The position numbers and the translations under genes were made by a program. Below the pieces are notes generated by a model that did no database searches, was not told the DNA's origin, and was given only the letters and a program-made list of their open reading frames with translations. A stretch of 46,347 bases of DNA, from contig JBDRVV010000022.1 in assembly GCA_039802005.1 (NCBI GenBank), positions 1 to 46,347 of the forward strand, given 5' to 3'. Below, piece after piece: positions 1 to 7,541 of this stretch (position 1 is the stretch's first letter; the number at the start of each line of letters is the position of its first letter). This DNA is from a candidate division WOR-3 bacterium. Lineage in GTDB: Bacteria; Hydrothermota; Tepidihabitantia; SM23-42; JAOAFX01.

Positions 1-64
1 TATTCAGTTTGGAATTTTGAATTTGGAATTTGTTTCGGATTTCGAAATTCGTATTTCGGATTTT
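1..64 (-). repeat. Period-7 (heptamer) repeat, copy 1
   Basis: On the minus strand this stretch is a degenerate run of 7-nt units close to AAATCCG or AAATTCC. The same element recurs on the plus strand at 42487-42520 and 44808-44875. It is open in frame with the RHS gene, so it extends the protein rather than breaking it. Three 7-nt units encode seven residues, which explains the NPKSEI-like peptide seen in the other copies. Confidence 0.65.
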
Positions 65-218
65 ACTATACTGCTGGTGCGGATACAATGTGGTATCATT
101 GTGATGCATTGGGTTCGCCGAGAAAGATGACGAAGAAATCTGTAAATGTGGTCTGGACCGATGCCTATCAACCCTTTGGTGAGATGCTGGCAGGGAGTGG
201 CAATGTCCATGGATTTAC

Positions 219-248
219 CCCGTTAGAAAGAATATCGCTTCTAACGGG
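219..248. repeat. Small palindromic element inserted in the RHS gene
   Basis: A perfect 10-bp inverted repeat, CCCGTTAGAA and TTCTAACGGG, is separated by a 10-nt loop. It sits inside a 36-nt segment (220-255) that is extra relative to the RHS-core consensus GFT-GKE. The insert is a multiple of three but carries TAG at 250-252. Its size and form resemble mobile palindromic (REP/MITE-like) elements. Only one copy was recognised in the window, so mobility is inferred. Confidence 0.6.
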
Positions 249-330
249 TTAGGCAGGGAAGGAACTTGATTCAGAAAGCGATCTCAACTACTTCTGCCAG
301 CGGTATTATGATTCGCAAATTGGCAGGTTT

Positions 331-1104
331 ATGACATTAGATCCAATAGATGACAAAAATGGTAGCTCACCATATGCGTATTGTTCCAACAACCCACTAA
401 AATTCACCGACCCGACCGGAGAAAAATTTAGCGACATTGAAATGGAAGAGAAATATTGGTTTATGAAGGATTATGGTATATGGAAGGCAGGAATGACGCA
501 CTGTTATACTGGCTGGGTGCCAAAGAATTGGTTTTTAGGTTCATCCGCCGAATTAGACCCTGACTTCTGGGCCACTCCAGATCGGGAGATAATACCATTA
601 GGTGATGGTTTGTATAGATGCTGGGATCCATATAATAGGGAATGGATAGTGCTTAGCCCAGGTTCATTAGGTGAATTGATAGGTGGTTTATTGGGTTTTG
701 TTACTTATACTTCAACAATTCCATTCACTTATTTAGGTTTAGGGCTTGGTCTTTTGTCATTTGATTTACCGACAATTAAAAACGATGTAGCAATTATTGA
801 AAGTAAAAAAGGATTTGCCAGGCTTCTTGGCAAACTTGGATTTGGCGGGATTACCATAGGCCATACAATTATTGGTGTTGGTCAGTTAGATGCACGCACG
901 CTTGCACATGAAATGACTCATGTAGCACAATTTGATAAGTTTGGGGCTTTATTTCCTTTGCTCTACGGGAGTGCTGGTGGAATTAATCTTGGTGGTCATT
1001 TCTGGAGAGATCCTATTTTATCAAGTGGAGGAGGGTTTTGGTACTGGTTTTATTGGAACAATCCATTTGAAATTGAAGCGAGGAGAAGAGAGGATGGAGG
1101 TTAG
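331..1104 (+). CDS. RHS-core C-terminal fragment with metallopeptidase-like C-terminal domain
   Basis: Continues the RHS-core frame after the TAG at 250-252. Residues 1-35 hold the end of the core (TLDPIDDKNG, YAYCSNNPLKFTDPTG), the hallmark boundary between an RHS shell and its variable C-terminal tip. The tip contains a hydrophobic stretch around 110-140, then LAHEMTHVAQF (HExxH-type zinc site, H193, E194, H197) and a downstream NPFEIEARR. This HExxH plus NPFE pattern is shared with DUF4157-like zinc peptidase domains. By family logic it would be a polymorphic-toxin or surface effector tip, but no activity can be proven. The start is uncertain: ATG 331 has no clear ribosome site, and the fragment probably belongs to the gene beginning before base 1. 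The stop TAG precedes the next ATG by one base. Confidence 0.7.
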   Translation: MTLDPIDDKNGSSPYAYCSNNPLKFTDPTGEKFSDIEMEEKYWFMKDYGIWKAGMTHCYTGWVPKNWFLGSSAELDPDFWATPDREIIPLGDGLYRCWDPYNREWIVLSPGSLGELIGGLLGFVTYTSTIPFTYLGLGLGLLSFDLPTIKNDVAIIESKKGFARLLGKLGFGGITIGHTIIGVGQLDARTLAHEMTHVAQFDKFGALFPLLYGSAGGINLGGHFWRDPILSSGGGFWYWFYWNNPFEIEARRREDGG

Positions 1105-1105
1105 A

Positions 1106-1567
1106 ATGAATGGTAAATACAAAATAAAATGTCTAAGAAATTCCATTCTAATAATAATGGCTTTCTTGTCTATGGGAGTTGTAGAATGTCCCCCAAACCT
1201 GGGATCTATAGTTTTTGAAAATTATACCGATTCTTCCATTGTCTTATCTGTTGATACGTTGGTTGTAACGACATTGAAGCAAAACAGCATTGAGCGTTGG
1301 AGACTAGAATTCTGGAAAGAGCCGTATTTGACTCTTTATTCTTTTAATGAAGGTAGACGTTTCGGCTTAGCACCTTATTATGATAGTATTAGTCGTGATA
1401 CTATTTTCTATCATAGGTATCAAGTTACTGCTCGAATAAATGATTCTGTTATATATAAGCATGTCTTTCCGCCTCTTTGGAAAATTCCTTACCCCGGGAG
1501 ACCTCCTTTGGACATATTCCTACAGACGATTGACAGCGTTATAGTATTTAGAGATAAGGACAAGTGA
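1106..1567 (+). CDS. Small predicted lipoprotein, possible partner of the RHS tip
   Basis: ATG 1106 is preceded by GGAGG at about 1095-1100, and the frame encodes 153 residues. The N-terminus is basic (NGKYKIKCLR), followed by a hydrophobic core and a lipobox-like GVVEC, so it is probably a lipoprotein (lipidated Cys near residue 27). The rest looks beta-rich (SIVFENYTDSSIVLSVDTL), like small periplasmic beta-sandwich proteins. I do not recognise a family. Its position one base behind the RHS peptidase-like tip suggests an immunity or accessory role, which is inference from gene order only. The frame is also open upstream to 932, but that portion is antisense-like noise overlapping the RHS frame. 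Confidence 0.55.
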   Translation: MNGKYKIKCLRNSILIIMAFLSMGVVECPPNLGSIVFENYTDSSIVLSVDTLVVTTLKQNSIERWRLEFWKEPYLTLYSFNEGRRFGLAPYYDSISRDTIFYHRYQVTARINDSVIYKHVFPPLWKIPYPGRPPLDIFLQTIDSVIVFRDKDK

Positions 1568-1830
1568 AAGACAGCTGTAGGCGGGGGGTCAGATTTCTAC
1601 TTTCTACATAAATTTTACAGATGATACAGATTATTTAAGGTTGTGTTAGGTTTGCATTTTCTATTTTTGCAAGGCTAACCTCTGGTTCTGAAAGAACCAT
1701 CGGTTCTTGAAGAAAACCTCGCCCTACACTGGAATTATTTGGATACCTTTACCAATTTTGCCCATAGGTTTTATTGTCGCTAAATAAAACATTTTATAAA
1801 AATGTGGAGAGGACTCAGTGCAACTAATTC
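1568..1830. other. Intergenic spacer without a gene, with small hairpins
   Basis: No credible coding frame is seen. The spacer holds GTTAG..TTGCA paired with TGCAA..CTAAC (about 1644-1680), and GGTTCT-GAA-AGAACC at 1684-1698 followed by another GGTTCTT. It also holds CATTTT-ATA-AAAATG near 1789-1803. These may terminate the upstream transcripts or be remnants of small palindromic repeats; none has a convincing U-tract. Confidence 0.4.
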
Positions 1831-1858
1831 TTGACATTTTTCAAAAATTGAATATACT
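1831..1858 (+). promoter_or_regulatory. Promoter of the lysA operon
   Basis: TTGACA (1831-1836), a 16-nt spacer and TATACT (1853-1858). The predicted RNA start is near 1864, the first base of the leader-peptide ATG. The same box geometry recurs throughout the window. Confidence 0.8.
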
Positions 1859-1863
1859 CCACA

Positions 1864-1932
1864 ATGATGAAAAATTTTAAGAGATACTGGATGAAGAAGG
1901 TTATGAAGGGAAGGGGCTTTTCGTTCCCATGA
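1864..1932 (+). CDS. Lysine-rich leader peptide (22 aa) of the lysA operon, leaderless
   Basis: ATG ATG at 1864 opens a 22-codon frame closed by TGA at 1930-1932. The peptide starts MMKNFKRYWMKK and ends VMKGRGFSFP, with five lysines (positions 3, 6, 11, 12, 15). There is no ribosome binding site. The ATG lies 5 nt after the -10 box, exactly as in the leaderless genes elsewhere in the window. The following RNA can fold into two mutually exclusive stems (separate entry), and the next genes make lysine. The arrangement matches classical ribosome-mediated attenuation. Function is inferred from position, codon content and RNA folding by eye. Confidence 0.6.
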   Translation: MMKNFKRYWMKKVMKGRGFSFP

Positions 1933-1974
1933 ATAGATATTTAAATGGACGAGAAGCCCACCAGAAGGTGGGCT
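1914..1974 (+). promoter_or_regulatory. Transcription attenuator: antiterminator versus terminator
   Basis: Antiterminator: GGGCTTTTCG (1914-1923) pairs with CGAGAAGCCC (1950-1959), ten pairs including one U-G. Terminator: AGCCCACC (1955-1962) pairs with GGTGGGCT (1967-1974). Both need 1955-1959, so only one can form. A ribosome stalled at the Lys codons (last one 1906-1908) would leave 1914-1923 free, favouring antitermination. One reaching the stop at 1930-1932 would cover it, favouring termination. Predicted result: the operon is on when charged tRNA-Lys is scarce. Confidence 0.65.
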
Positions 1975-1979
1975 TTTTT
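1955..1979 (+). terminator. Intrinsic terminator of the lysA leader
   Basis: Perfect 8-bp stem AGCCCACC / GGTGGGCT with loop AGAA, running into six T residues (1974-1979). It stands 25 nt before the lysA ATG and within its transcript, so it acts as an attenuator terminator and not as the end of the upstream genes. Confidence 0.8.
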
Positions 1980-2003
1980 ATTCCCTGATTAAAAGGAGGT
2001 TTG

Positions 2004-3221
2004 ATGGAACAGAAATGGTTGGCGACATTGAAGCGATATCTGAAATTTGAAAGTAATATTGATACCCCCTGTTATATCTACGACAGGGAAAAGATAGAGG
2101 AGAATATTGAAATTCTTAAAAGAAATTTCAAGGGTATCGCCCGTTTGTTTTTTGCAGTAAAAGCAAATACTAATATAGCAATTCTGAGATTGATAAGAAG
2201 TAAAGGTATTGGCGCTGAAGTTGTGTCACCGGGTGAGATATATATCTGCAAAAAGGCAGGATTTAAGGGTGATGAGATACTCTACAATAATGTTGCAAGA
2301 AAAGAAGATGAGATACTTTATGCCCGTGAAAATGGAGTAAGATTCTTCAATTTTGAGAGTATAAACCAGGCAATTTTCCTTGAAAAAGTTGCTCAAAAAA
2401 TCGGGAAGAAAATAAAGGCGTTTGTCCGCATAAATCCCGGGATATTTCCCAAGACCCATCCCCATCTTTCAACAGGTTCAGAGGCGAGTAAATTTGGTAT
2501 CAGAATGGAGGAACTTCCCGAGGTTGTCAAAATCACAAAAAAATTCAGGTTTGTGGATTTGATCGGAATCCATTGTCACATTGGCTCACAGATTCTATCT
2601 CCCAAGCCTTTCATAGATGCAAGCAAAAAGGTCGTTGAGGCAATTCAATTTTTCAGAAAAAATGGATTTAATATTTCTGCGGTAAACCTCGGTGGCGGAT
2701 TTGGTGTCCCTTATACACCTGAAGAAAAACCATTGAATTTCAAACCAATAGTAGATTGTTATAAGGCGCTGAAACAAAAATATAATGTCGAGATACTGCT
2801 TGAACCAGGCAGATTTTTTGTGGCAAATGCTGGATATATACTGACAAGGTTAATTGACAAGAAACAAAGGAATCGTCTGCCTATCTATATGATTGATGCG
2901 GGTATGACTGAAAATCCAAGACCCGCCCTTTATGATGCATACCATCATATTAACCCTTTATTTGAGAAAAAAGGTAAACAATTTAAGGTGAGGGTTACGG
3001 GTCCATTATGTGAAAATGCAGATGAATTTGGGGTATTCAATCTTCCTGAACTTGATATAGGCGATTATCTCTTGATACATAATTCCGGTGCTTATACCAG
3101 GACAATGGCTTCTACATATAATGGCAGACCATTACCTGCAGAATTTTTCGTCGATAATAAAATAAGATTGATAAGAAAAAAACAAGCATTAAGGGGGTTG
3201 ATTGAGAATGAACAATATTAA
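2004..3221 (+). CDS. lysA: Diaminopimelate decarboxylase
   Basis: Removes CO2 from meso-diaminopimelate to make L-lysine in the cytoplasm, using pyridoxal phosphate. The protein is 405 aa, fold-type III. Seen: the PLP lysine K53 in FFAVKANTN, the barrel motif GIHCHIGSQI, the phosphate-binding LGGGFGVPY, EPGRFFVANAGYI, and the C-terminal active-site CENADEFG. ATG 2004 was chosen over TTG 2001 because AAAGGAGGT ends at 2000. First gene of an operon with aspartate kinase (14-nt overlap) and diaminopimelate dehydrogenase. Expression is probably set by the upstream lysine attenuator. Confidence 0.95.
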   Translation: MEQKWLATLKRYLKFESNIDTPCYIYDREKIEENIEILKRNFKGIARLFFAVKANTNIAILRLIRSKGIGAEVVSPGEIYICKKAGFKGDEILYNNVARKEDEILYARENGVRFFNFESINQAIFLEKVAQKIGKKIKAFVRINPGIFPKTHPHLSTGSEASKFGIRMEELPEVVKITKKFRFVDLIGIHCHIGSQILSPKPFIDASKKVVEAIQFFRKNGFNISAVNLGGGFGVPYTPEEKPLNFKPIVDCYKALKQKYNVEILLEPGRFFVANAGYILTRLIDKKQRNRLPIYMIDAGMTENPRPALYDAYHHINPLFEKKGKQFKVRVTGPLCENADEFGVFNLPELDIGDYLLIHNSGAYTRTMASTYNGRPLPAEFFVDNKIRLIRKKQALRGLIENEQY

Positions 3222-4452
3222 AGTATTTAAGGTTGGCGGATCGGTCCTTTCAAAGCCCGAGGACTTCTTAAAAATTGCCCAGTTGATTCTAAAATTTAAG
3301 AATACAAAAATTTGCCTTGTAACCTCAGCAATAAAAGGTAAGACCGATGAATTGATAAAGGTTTACACCACGGCTGTTCCTGAGCCTGATTTCTATAATT
3401 TTGAAAGGTTTGTAGGTATGGGCGAGATTCAAGCAGCAATGATATTTGAATCGGTCTTCAAATACCTTGGCGCTGAAGTAAAGGCAGTTATTCCAGGAAT
3501 GGATGAATGGCCCATACATATAAGACTCGAATCAAAATCTCAACTCAGTGCACAAAAAATAAATGAAAAAAGGGAATTTAAACTCCTGCCTAAATCAAAA
3601 AATATTGCTAAAAGATATCTAACTCCCCTGCTGAATAAAAATAAAATAGTTGTAATCCCGGGATTTATTGCCCAGGATGAAAAAAATAACACCGTGACCC
3701 TGGGCAGGGGCGGAAGCGATATCTCAGCATTAATCGTTGCTGAACTATTAGAGGCAAAAGAACTCATTTTAGTAAAGGATGTAGGAGGAATCTTGAGTGT
3801 AGACCCCAAGATTGTTTCAAATACCAAGATGATAAAAAGACTTTCCTGGGCAGAACTTGGTGCCCTTGCTGCATCCGGTGCCCAGGTCTTGAATCCAATC
3901 TCCTTAAAGCATAGAAAAAATCTTCCTAAATTGCGGGTAATTGCCAATGATAGTATAAATATAGAAAATGGTGGTACTGAGATTCTTTTTGATAAAGAAG
4001 TCTCTATCACCCTTTCTGAAAAAACTTTCGGTGTATTGACTTTTATTGGTGAAAAAATTCCAGAGACATTAGGGATTTTGAGCAATGTTTCAAATGCACT
4101 GACCGAAAAAAAGATTGCTATCCATTCAATTACTATTTCTGATAATCTCCTGGCAATTTATGTTGAGGAAGACAAGTCAGAAAAGGCTTACGAAATACTT
4201 TCCCCCCTCATTTTAAAGATCAAAAGTCTTAAGGCATTAAACCTGAAAAAGGGGATTGCAAAGATTGTGATAAGAAGTTTGAAATTTATCAATGAACCAG
4301 GTGCTATAAAAAAGATAGTTACACCGATTTCCCGTGAAAAGATCAATATCTGGGAAATTTTAACGGTCCATACCGATATTATGGTATTCGTTGAATCCCA
4401 GGATAAAGTTAAGGCATACAATTTTATCAACCAATTATTCAGGAAGGAGTAA
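3208..4452 (+). CDS. lysC: Aspartate kinase (two C-terminal ACT domains)
   Basis: Phosphorylates aspartate, the first step of the lysine/threonine/methionine family. 414 aa. The N-terminal amino-acid-kinase domain starts VFKVGGSVLSKPEDF (the common form is KFGGTSV) and carries TLGRGGSDISALIVAELL and KDVGGILSVDPKIV. From about residue 270 two ACT-like units follow (TFGVLTFIGEKIPETLGILS and IVIRSLKFINEPGAIKKIV), expected to bind a feedback amino acid. Start is ATG 3208 behind AAGGGGG; a TTG at 3202 in the same frame is an alternative. It overlaps the end of lysA and is followed one base later by diaminopimelate dehydrogenase, so lysine feedback is likely. Confidence 0.92.
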   Translation: MNNIKVFKVGGSVLSKPEDFLKIAQLILKFKNTKICLVTSAIKGKTDELIKVYTTAVPEPDFYNFERFVGMGEIQAAMIFESVFKYLGAEVKAVIPGMDEWPIHIRLESKSQLSAQKINEKREFKLLPKSKNIAKRYLTPLLNKNKIVVIPGFIAQDEKNNTVTLGRGGSDISALIVAELLEAKELILVKDVGGILSVDPKIVSNTKMIKRLSWAELGALAASGAQVLNPISLKHRKNLPKLRVIANDSINIENGGTEILFDKEVSITLSEKTFGVLTFIGEKIPETLGILSNVSNALTEKKIAIHSITISDNLLAIYVEEDKSEKAYEILSPLILKIKSLKALNLKKGIAKIVIRSLKFINEPGAIKKIVTPISREKINIWEILTVHTDIMVFVESQDKVKAYNFINQLFRKE

Positions 4453-4453
4453 A

Positions 4454-5488
4454 ATGGAAAAAAATAAAATAAAGATTGCAATAATTGGTTATGGGAACCT
4501 TGGCAAAAGTGTTAAACTGGCAATTGAAAAAAATCCAGATATGGAACTTGTTGAGATCATAACGCGCAGGCCTGAGGCAGTGAAAAAAATAGAAAAAGAT
4601 ATCCCGGTATTTTCATTTGAAAAATTTGATATTCTTGCCGATGTAGCAGTACTATGTGGGGGCTCAAAAGAGGATATCTTTGGTTCAGGCAATAATAAAG
4701 AGTTAAGCACGGTACGGATTTCAGACCCCTATTCACATGGACAGGGCTTATATTTCGCACAATTTTTCAATACGGTTGATAGTTTTGATACACACCGACG
4801 TATTCTTGATTATTATCAGCATATGAATAAGGTAGCCCGATTGAATCGCCATACATCAATCATTTCTGCAGGATGGGATCCGGGAACATTTTCCTTGGAA
4901 AGGGTAATGGCAGATACCTTTATTCCGGAATGCAAAATTTATACCTTTTGGGGACCTGGTGTTAGCCAGGGTCATTCCGACGCAGTCCGTCAGATTCCCG
5001 GTGTGCTTGATGCCCGCTCATACACAATCCCGATAAAAAGGGCGCTGGCAGAAGTCAGAAAAGGTAATAAACCTGAATTGAAACCCAAAATGATGCATAA
5101 AAGGGTTGTTTATGTTGTTGCCCACAAGGATGCCGATCAAAAAGAGATAGAAAGAAATATAAAACAGATGCCCAATTATTTTGCGGACTATGATACCAAA
5201 ATAATATTTATCTCCGAAAAAATCCTGAATAGAAAGCATAATGGTTTTCCACATTGTGGTTCAGTAATACTTTCGGGTAAGACAGGCAGAAATAATAAAG
5301 CAGTGATTGAATATCGTTGTATCTGGGATAGCAATCCTGAGGCAACCGCAAGCATCCTTATTGCCTGTGCCAGGGCTTGTTTTAGACTGAATAAAGAGAA
5401 AAGATACGGTGCACTTACTATGTTAGAAATTCCACCCTCTTATTATTCAGCGCATTCAATCTCCGAACTGCTTCAAAATTATATGTAA
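4454..5488 (+). CDS. ddh: meso-Diaminopimelate dehydrogenase
   Basis: Catalyses NADPH-dependent reductive amination of tetrahydrodipicolinate to meso-diaminopimelate in one step. 344 aa. Seen: Rossmann start KIAIIGYGNLGKSVKLAIEK, then ILADVAVLCGGSKED, NTVDSFDTH, ISAGWDPGTFSLERV, the substrate-region WGPGVSQGHSDAVRQIPGV, and HNGFPHCGSVILSG. These are family hallmarks. GGAAGGAGT ends at 4450, four bases before ATG 4454; the upstream in-frame extension to 4391 overlaps lysC and is rejected. Its place directly after lysA and lysC means this organism can use the short dehydrogenase branch for both peptidoglycan and lysine. Confidence 0.95.
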   Translation: MEKNKIKIAIIGYGNLGKSVKLAIEKNPDMELVEIITRRPEAVKKIEKDIPVFSFEKFDILADVAVLCGGSKEDIFGSGNNKELSTVRISDPYSHGQGLYFAQFFNTVDSFDTHRRILDYYQHMNKVARLNRHTSIISAGWDPGTFSLERVMADTFIPECKIYTFWGPGVSQGHSDAVRQIPGVLDARSYTIPIKRALAEVRKGNKPELKPKMMHKRVVYVVAHKDADQKEIERNIKQMPNYFADYDTKIIFISEKILNRKHNGFPHCGSVILSGKTGRNNKAVIEYRCIWDSNPEATASILIACARACFRLNKEKRYGALTMLEIPPSYYSAHSISELLQNYM

Positions 5489-5578
5489 AGAATAAATCGT
5501 TCGGATTTCAATAAAAATTATTTTAAGGTGGGAGATAAAAACGATTTCTTGGACAAAAGTAAAGAAAATAGATAATTA

Positions 5579-5606
5579 TTGACACCAGTATAAAATTGGA
5601 TATAAT
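5579..5606 (+). promoter_or_regulatory. Promoter of the DUF6485-like gene and gcvPB operon (leaderless)
   Basis: TTGACA (5579-5584), 16-nt spacer, TATAAT (5601-5606). The ATG at 5612 follows after 5 nt, so no ribosome site fits and the transcript should begin at or next to the start codon. Upstream, AAATCGTT and AACGATTT form a loose inverted repeat (about 5495 and 5550) that might end the ddh transcript. Confidence 0.75.
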
Positions 5607-5611
5607 TACCT

Positions 5612-5806
5612 ATGGATTGCAATTTAGATAAGAATAAGAAGGATTGCACCTGCACCTACGAACCCTGCTCAAGAAAGGGCAGGTGCTGTGATTGTTTGCG
5701 CTATCATTTAAAGCATAATGAACTCCCTGCATGCTGTTTTCCACCCGAAGTTGAAAGGACCTATGACCGGTCTTTTAAAAGATTTATTAAAACCGTGGAG
5801 TGTTAA
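5612..5806 (+). CDS. Small cysteine-rich protein, DUF6485-like
   Basis: 64 aa with ten cysteines: CTCTYEPCSRKGRCCDCLRYH in the first half, then PACCFPPEVERTYDRSF, and a C-terminal Cys. The spacing resembles the small DUF6485-type family; the family name is from memory and not checked. The cysteines suggest zinc or Fe-S binding, function unknown. Translation is probably leaderless. Its TAA overlaps the ATG of gcvPB by one base (TAATG), so the two genes are translationally coupled. Confidence 0.75.
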   Translation: MDCNLDKNKKDCTCTYEPCSRKGRCCDCLRYHLKHNELPACCFPPEVERTYDRSFKRFIKTVEC

Positions 5807-7233
5807 TGGAACTTATATTTGAGACTTCAAAATCAGGGAGAAAAGGTTATTCTTTACCATCCCTGGATGTTCCTGAGTATAAATTACCTGAAAAATATCA
5901 ACGCAGGGTATTTGCTGAATTACCCGAGGTTAGTGAACCGGAGATTATGCGACATTTTGTCAATCTATCAACCCTTAACCATCATGTTGACAAAGGATTT
6001 TACCCCCTCGGTTCCTGCACAATGAAATACAACCCAAAAATAAATGAAGAAACCTGCCGTTATCCTGGTTTTGCCCATCTCCATCCGTTACAGCCCGAAA
6101 AAACCGTCCAGGGTGCCTTGAAATTAATGTATGAACTCGGAGAGTATTTAAAAAAGATCGTAAATCTTGACGGGATTACACTACAGCCTGCCGCGGGCGC
6201 GCATGGTGAATTTACCGCAATCAGTATGTTCAAGGCATATTTTAATAAAAAAGGTGAGCCAAGAAAGTATATTCTGATTCCGGATTCTGCCCATGGCACC
6301 AATCCTGCCAGTGTCAATTTTTCGGGATTCAAACCTCTCACCCTAAGTTCTGATCAACAGGGGTTAGTTGATATCAAGAAACTTGATGAACTTATGACCC
6401 CCGAGGTTGCGGGGTTAATGCTTACAAACCCGAATACCCTTGGATTATTTGAAAAGAATATTAAAATAATTTCTGAGATCGTTCATTCTAAGGGAGGACT
6501 TTTATATCTTGACGGTGCTAACTTGAATGCACTCCTCGGTCTGGTGCGGGCTGGAGATTTAGGTTTTGATGCAGTCCATTTCAATCTACACAAGACATTT
6601 TCAACTCCACATGGTGGTGGTGGTCCTGGGTCAGGACCGGTAGCGGTTCGCACTCTACTTGAACCATTTTTACCGGTGCCGGTTATAAAAGAAAAAGACG
6701 GTTATTATTATTTTGACTATGACATTCCTGATACGATTGGTAAAGTCCAATCCTATTATGGTAATTTTCTTGTTATGGTGCGTGCCTATACTTTTATTAG
6801 AATGGTTGGTGAAAATGGATTAAATTCTATTTCCCGCTCTGCAATATTAAACGCAAATTATATAATTCAGAGTTTAAAAGATTATTACCATCTGCCTTAT
6901 CCAGGTTTCTGCATGCATGAAGGCGTGCTTTCAGGCAAAAATTTAAAAGACAATGGAATAAAAACCCTTGATGTTGCCAAGCGCCTTTTAGATTTTGGAT
7001 TTCATGCACCAACTGTATATTTTCCGTTAATTGTGAGTGAGGCATTGATGATTGAACCAACGGAGAGTGAATCACTGCAGACAATTGAAAAATTTATTGA
7101 AACAATGATACAGATAAGTAAAGAGGCAAAAGAAAATCCCGATATTCTAAAGTCTGCTCCCCATAATACACCGGTTCGCCGTCTTGATGAAGTTAAGGCA
7201 GTAAAGGATTTAAAATTAAAATGGCAGAAGTGA
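5806..7233 (+). CDS. gcvPB: Glycine dehydrogenase (decarboxylating) subunit 2, P-protein beta chain
   Basis: PLP-dependent half of the glycine cleavage P-protein, which decarboxylates glycine and passes the aminomethyl group to lipoyl-GcvH. 475 aa, the usual length of the split-type subunit. Seen: GFYPLGSCTMKYNPKINEE near residue 70, TLQPAAGAHGEFT, IPDSAHGTNPASV, MLTNPNTLGLFE, YLDGANLNALLG, and the PLP lysine K263 in NLHKTFSTPHGGGGPGSGPV. ATG 5806 overlaps the preceding stop; GTG 5800 is less likely. Neither gcvPA, gcvT nor gcvH is in the window, so its partner must be elsewhere. Downstream genes overlap it. Confidence 0.95.
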   Translation: MELIFETSKSGRKGYSLPSLDVPEYKLPEKYQRRVFAELPEVSEPEIMRHFVNLSTLNHHVDKGFYPLGSCTMKYNPKINEETCRYPGFAHLHPLQPEKTVQGALKLMYELGEYLKKIVNLDGITLQPAAGAHGEFTAISMFKAYFNKKGEPRKYILIPDSAHGTNPASVNFSGFKPLTLSSDQQGLVDIKKLDELMTPEVAGLMLTNPNTLGLFEKNIKIISEIVHSKGGLLYLDGANLNALLGLVRAGDLGFDAVHFNLHKTFSTPHGGGGPGSGPVAVRTLLEPFLPVPVIKEKDGYYYFDYDIPDTIGKVQSYYGNFLVMVRAYTFIRMVGENGLNSISRSAILNANYIIQSLKDYYHLPYPGFCMHEGVLSGKNLKDNGIKTLDVAKRLLDFGFHAPTVYFPLIVSEALMIEPTESESLQTIEKFIETMIQISKEAKENPDILKSAPHNTPVRRLDEVKAVKDLKLKWQK

Positions 7234-7541
7234 GATTTGAAATAACCGAGGAAAGAAAAATTTTTTTGATAAACAAAATTGCCCAGAAAGTTGTGGATTT
7301 ACGATTATCCCCGGTAGCTATTGTTTTTCTTGAGTCTTCAAAACCCCTAACCTTTTTGGGTAATCAGTTAATGATATTTATGCAACCATTTTATCGCGCA
7401 TTTTTTTCTTATCAGGAATATGAAGAGATTACTGCAATGCTTGAAGACCGAAATAATATTGAAAAATTGATATGTGCAATTGAACACCTTGAGGAGGAAC
7501 GACATGGAGATAAAAGAGCCAAAAAGAATTCTGGCAACTGA
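7221..7541 (+). CDS. Small conserved protein between gcvPB and the MutL-like gene
   Basis: 106 aa starting ATG 7221, overlapping the gcvPB end by 13 nt, and running 38 nt into the MutL-like gene. Seen: an amphipathic N-terminus (FEITEERKIFLINKIAQKVV), a central VAIVFLESSKPLTFLGNQLM, a hydrophobic FMQPFYRAFFSYQEYEEIT, and an acidic helix LEDRNNIEKLICAIEHLEEE. Domain unknown. The overlaps on both sides argue for one translationally coupled operon. The LESSKPLTFLG and LEDRNNIE segments look like a conserved small protein I associate with such clusters, but I cannot name a function. Confidence 0.7.
   Translation: MAEVRFEITEERKIFLINKIAQKVVDLRLSPVAIVFLESSKPLTFLGNQLMIFMQPFYRAFFSYQEYEEITAMLEDRNNIEKLICAIEHLEEERHGDKRAKKNSGN

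Larger units (their letters stand above)
1..252 (+). pseudogene. RHS/YD-repeat protein, core region (5' part, runs off the window, ends at in-frame TAG)
   Basis: The frame is open from base 1 and encodes typical RHS-core text: WYHCDALGSPRKMT, then VVWTDAYQPFGEM, then GFT. In intact RHS cores GFT is followed directly by GKE and a YYD(P)..GRF.TLDP segment. Here that continuation appears in the same frame only after a 36-nt insertion (220-255) that brings in a TAG stop at 250-252. Removing the insertion restores GFT-GKELDSES. The first 60 bases also hold a period-7 repeat translated in frame. I read this as the 5' part of an RHS gene interrupted by a small palindromic element. A product truncated at 252, or restart downstream, is possible. 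Confidence 0.7.

Noticed and set aside
250-252. In-frame TAG in the RHS gene as pyrrolysine or recoded stop
   Set aside because: It lies inside a palindromic 36-nt insertion that splits a conserved RHS motif; nothing else suggests TAG recoding, and TAG is used as a stop for selD and others.
932-1105. N-terminal extension of the small lipoprotein frame
   Set aside because: It overlaps the RHS tip in another frame; ATG 1106 has the ribosome site and a proper signal peptide.
1568-1590. Readthrough of the TGA ending the small lipoprotein gene as Sec
   Set aside because: The frame closes again after about 20 codons with no recognisable protein and no GG-loop hairpin in range.
3540-4085. 181-aa frame antisense to the aspartate kinase gene
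   Set aside because: The opposite strand has a well-supported enzyme with family motifs; the antisense frame shows low complexity and no ribosome site.
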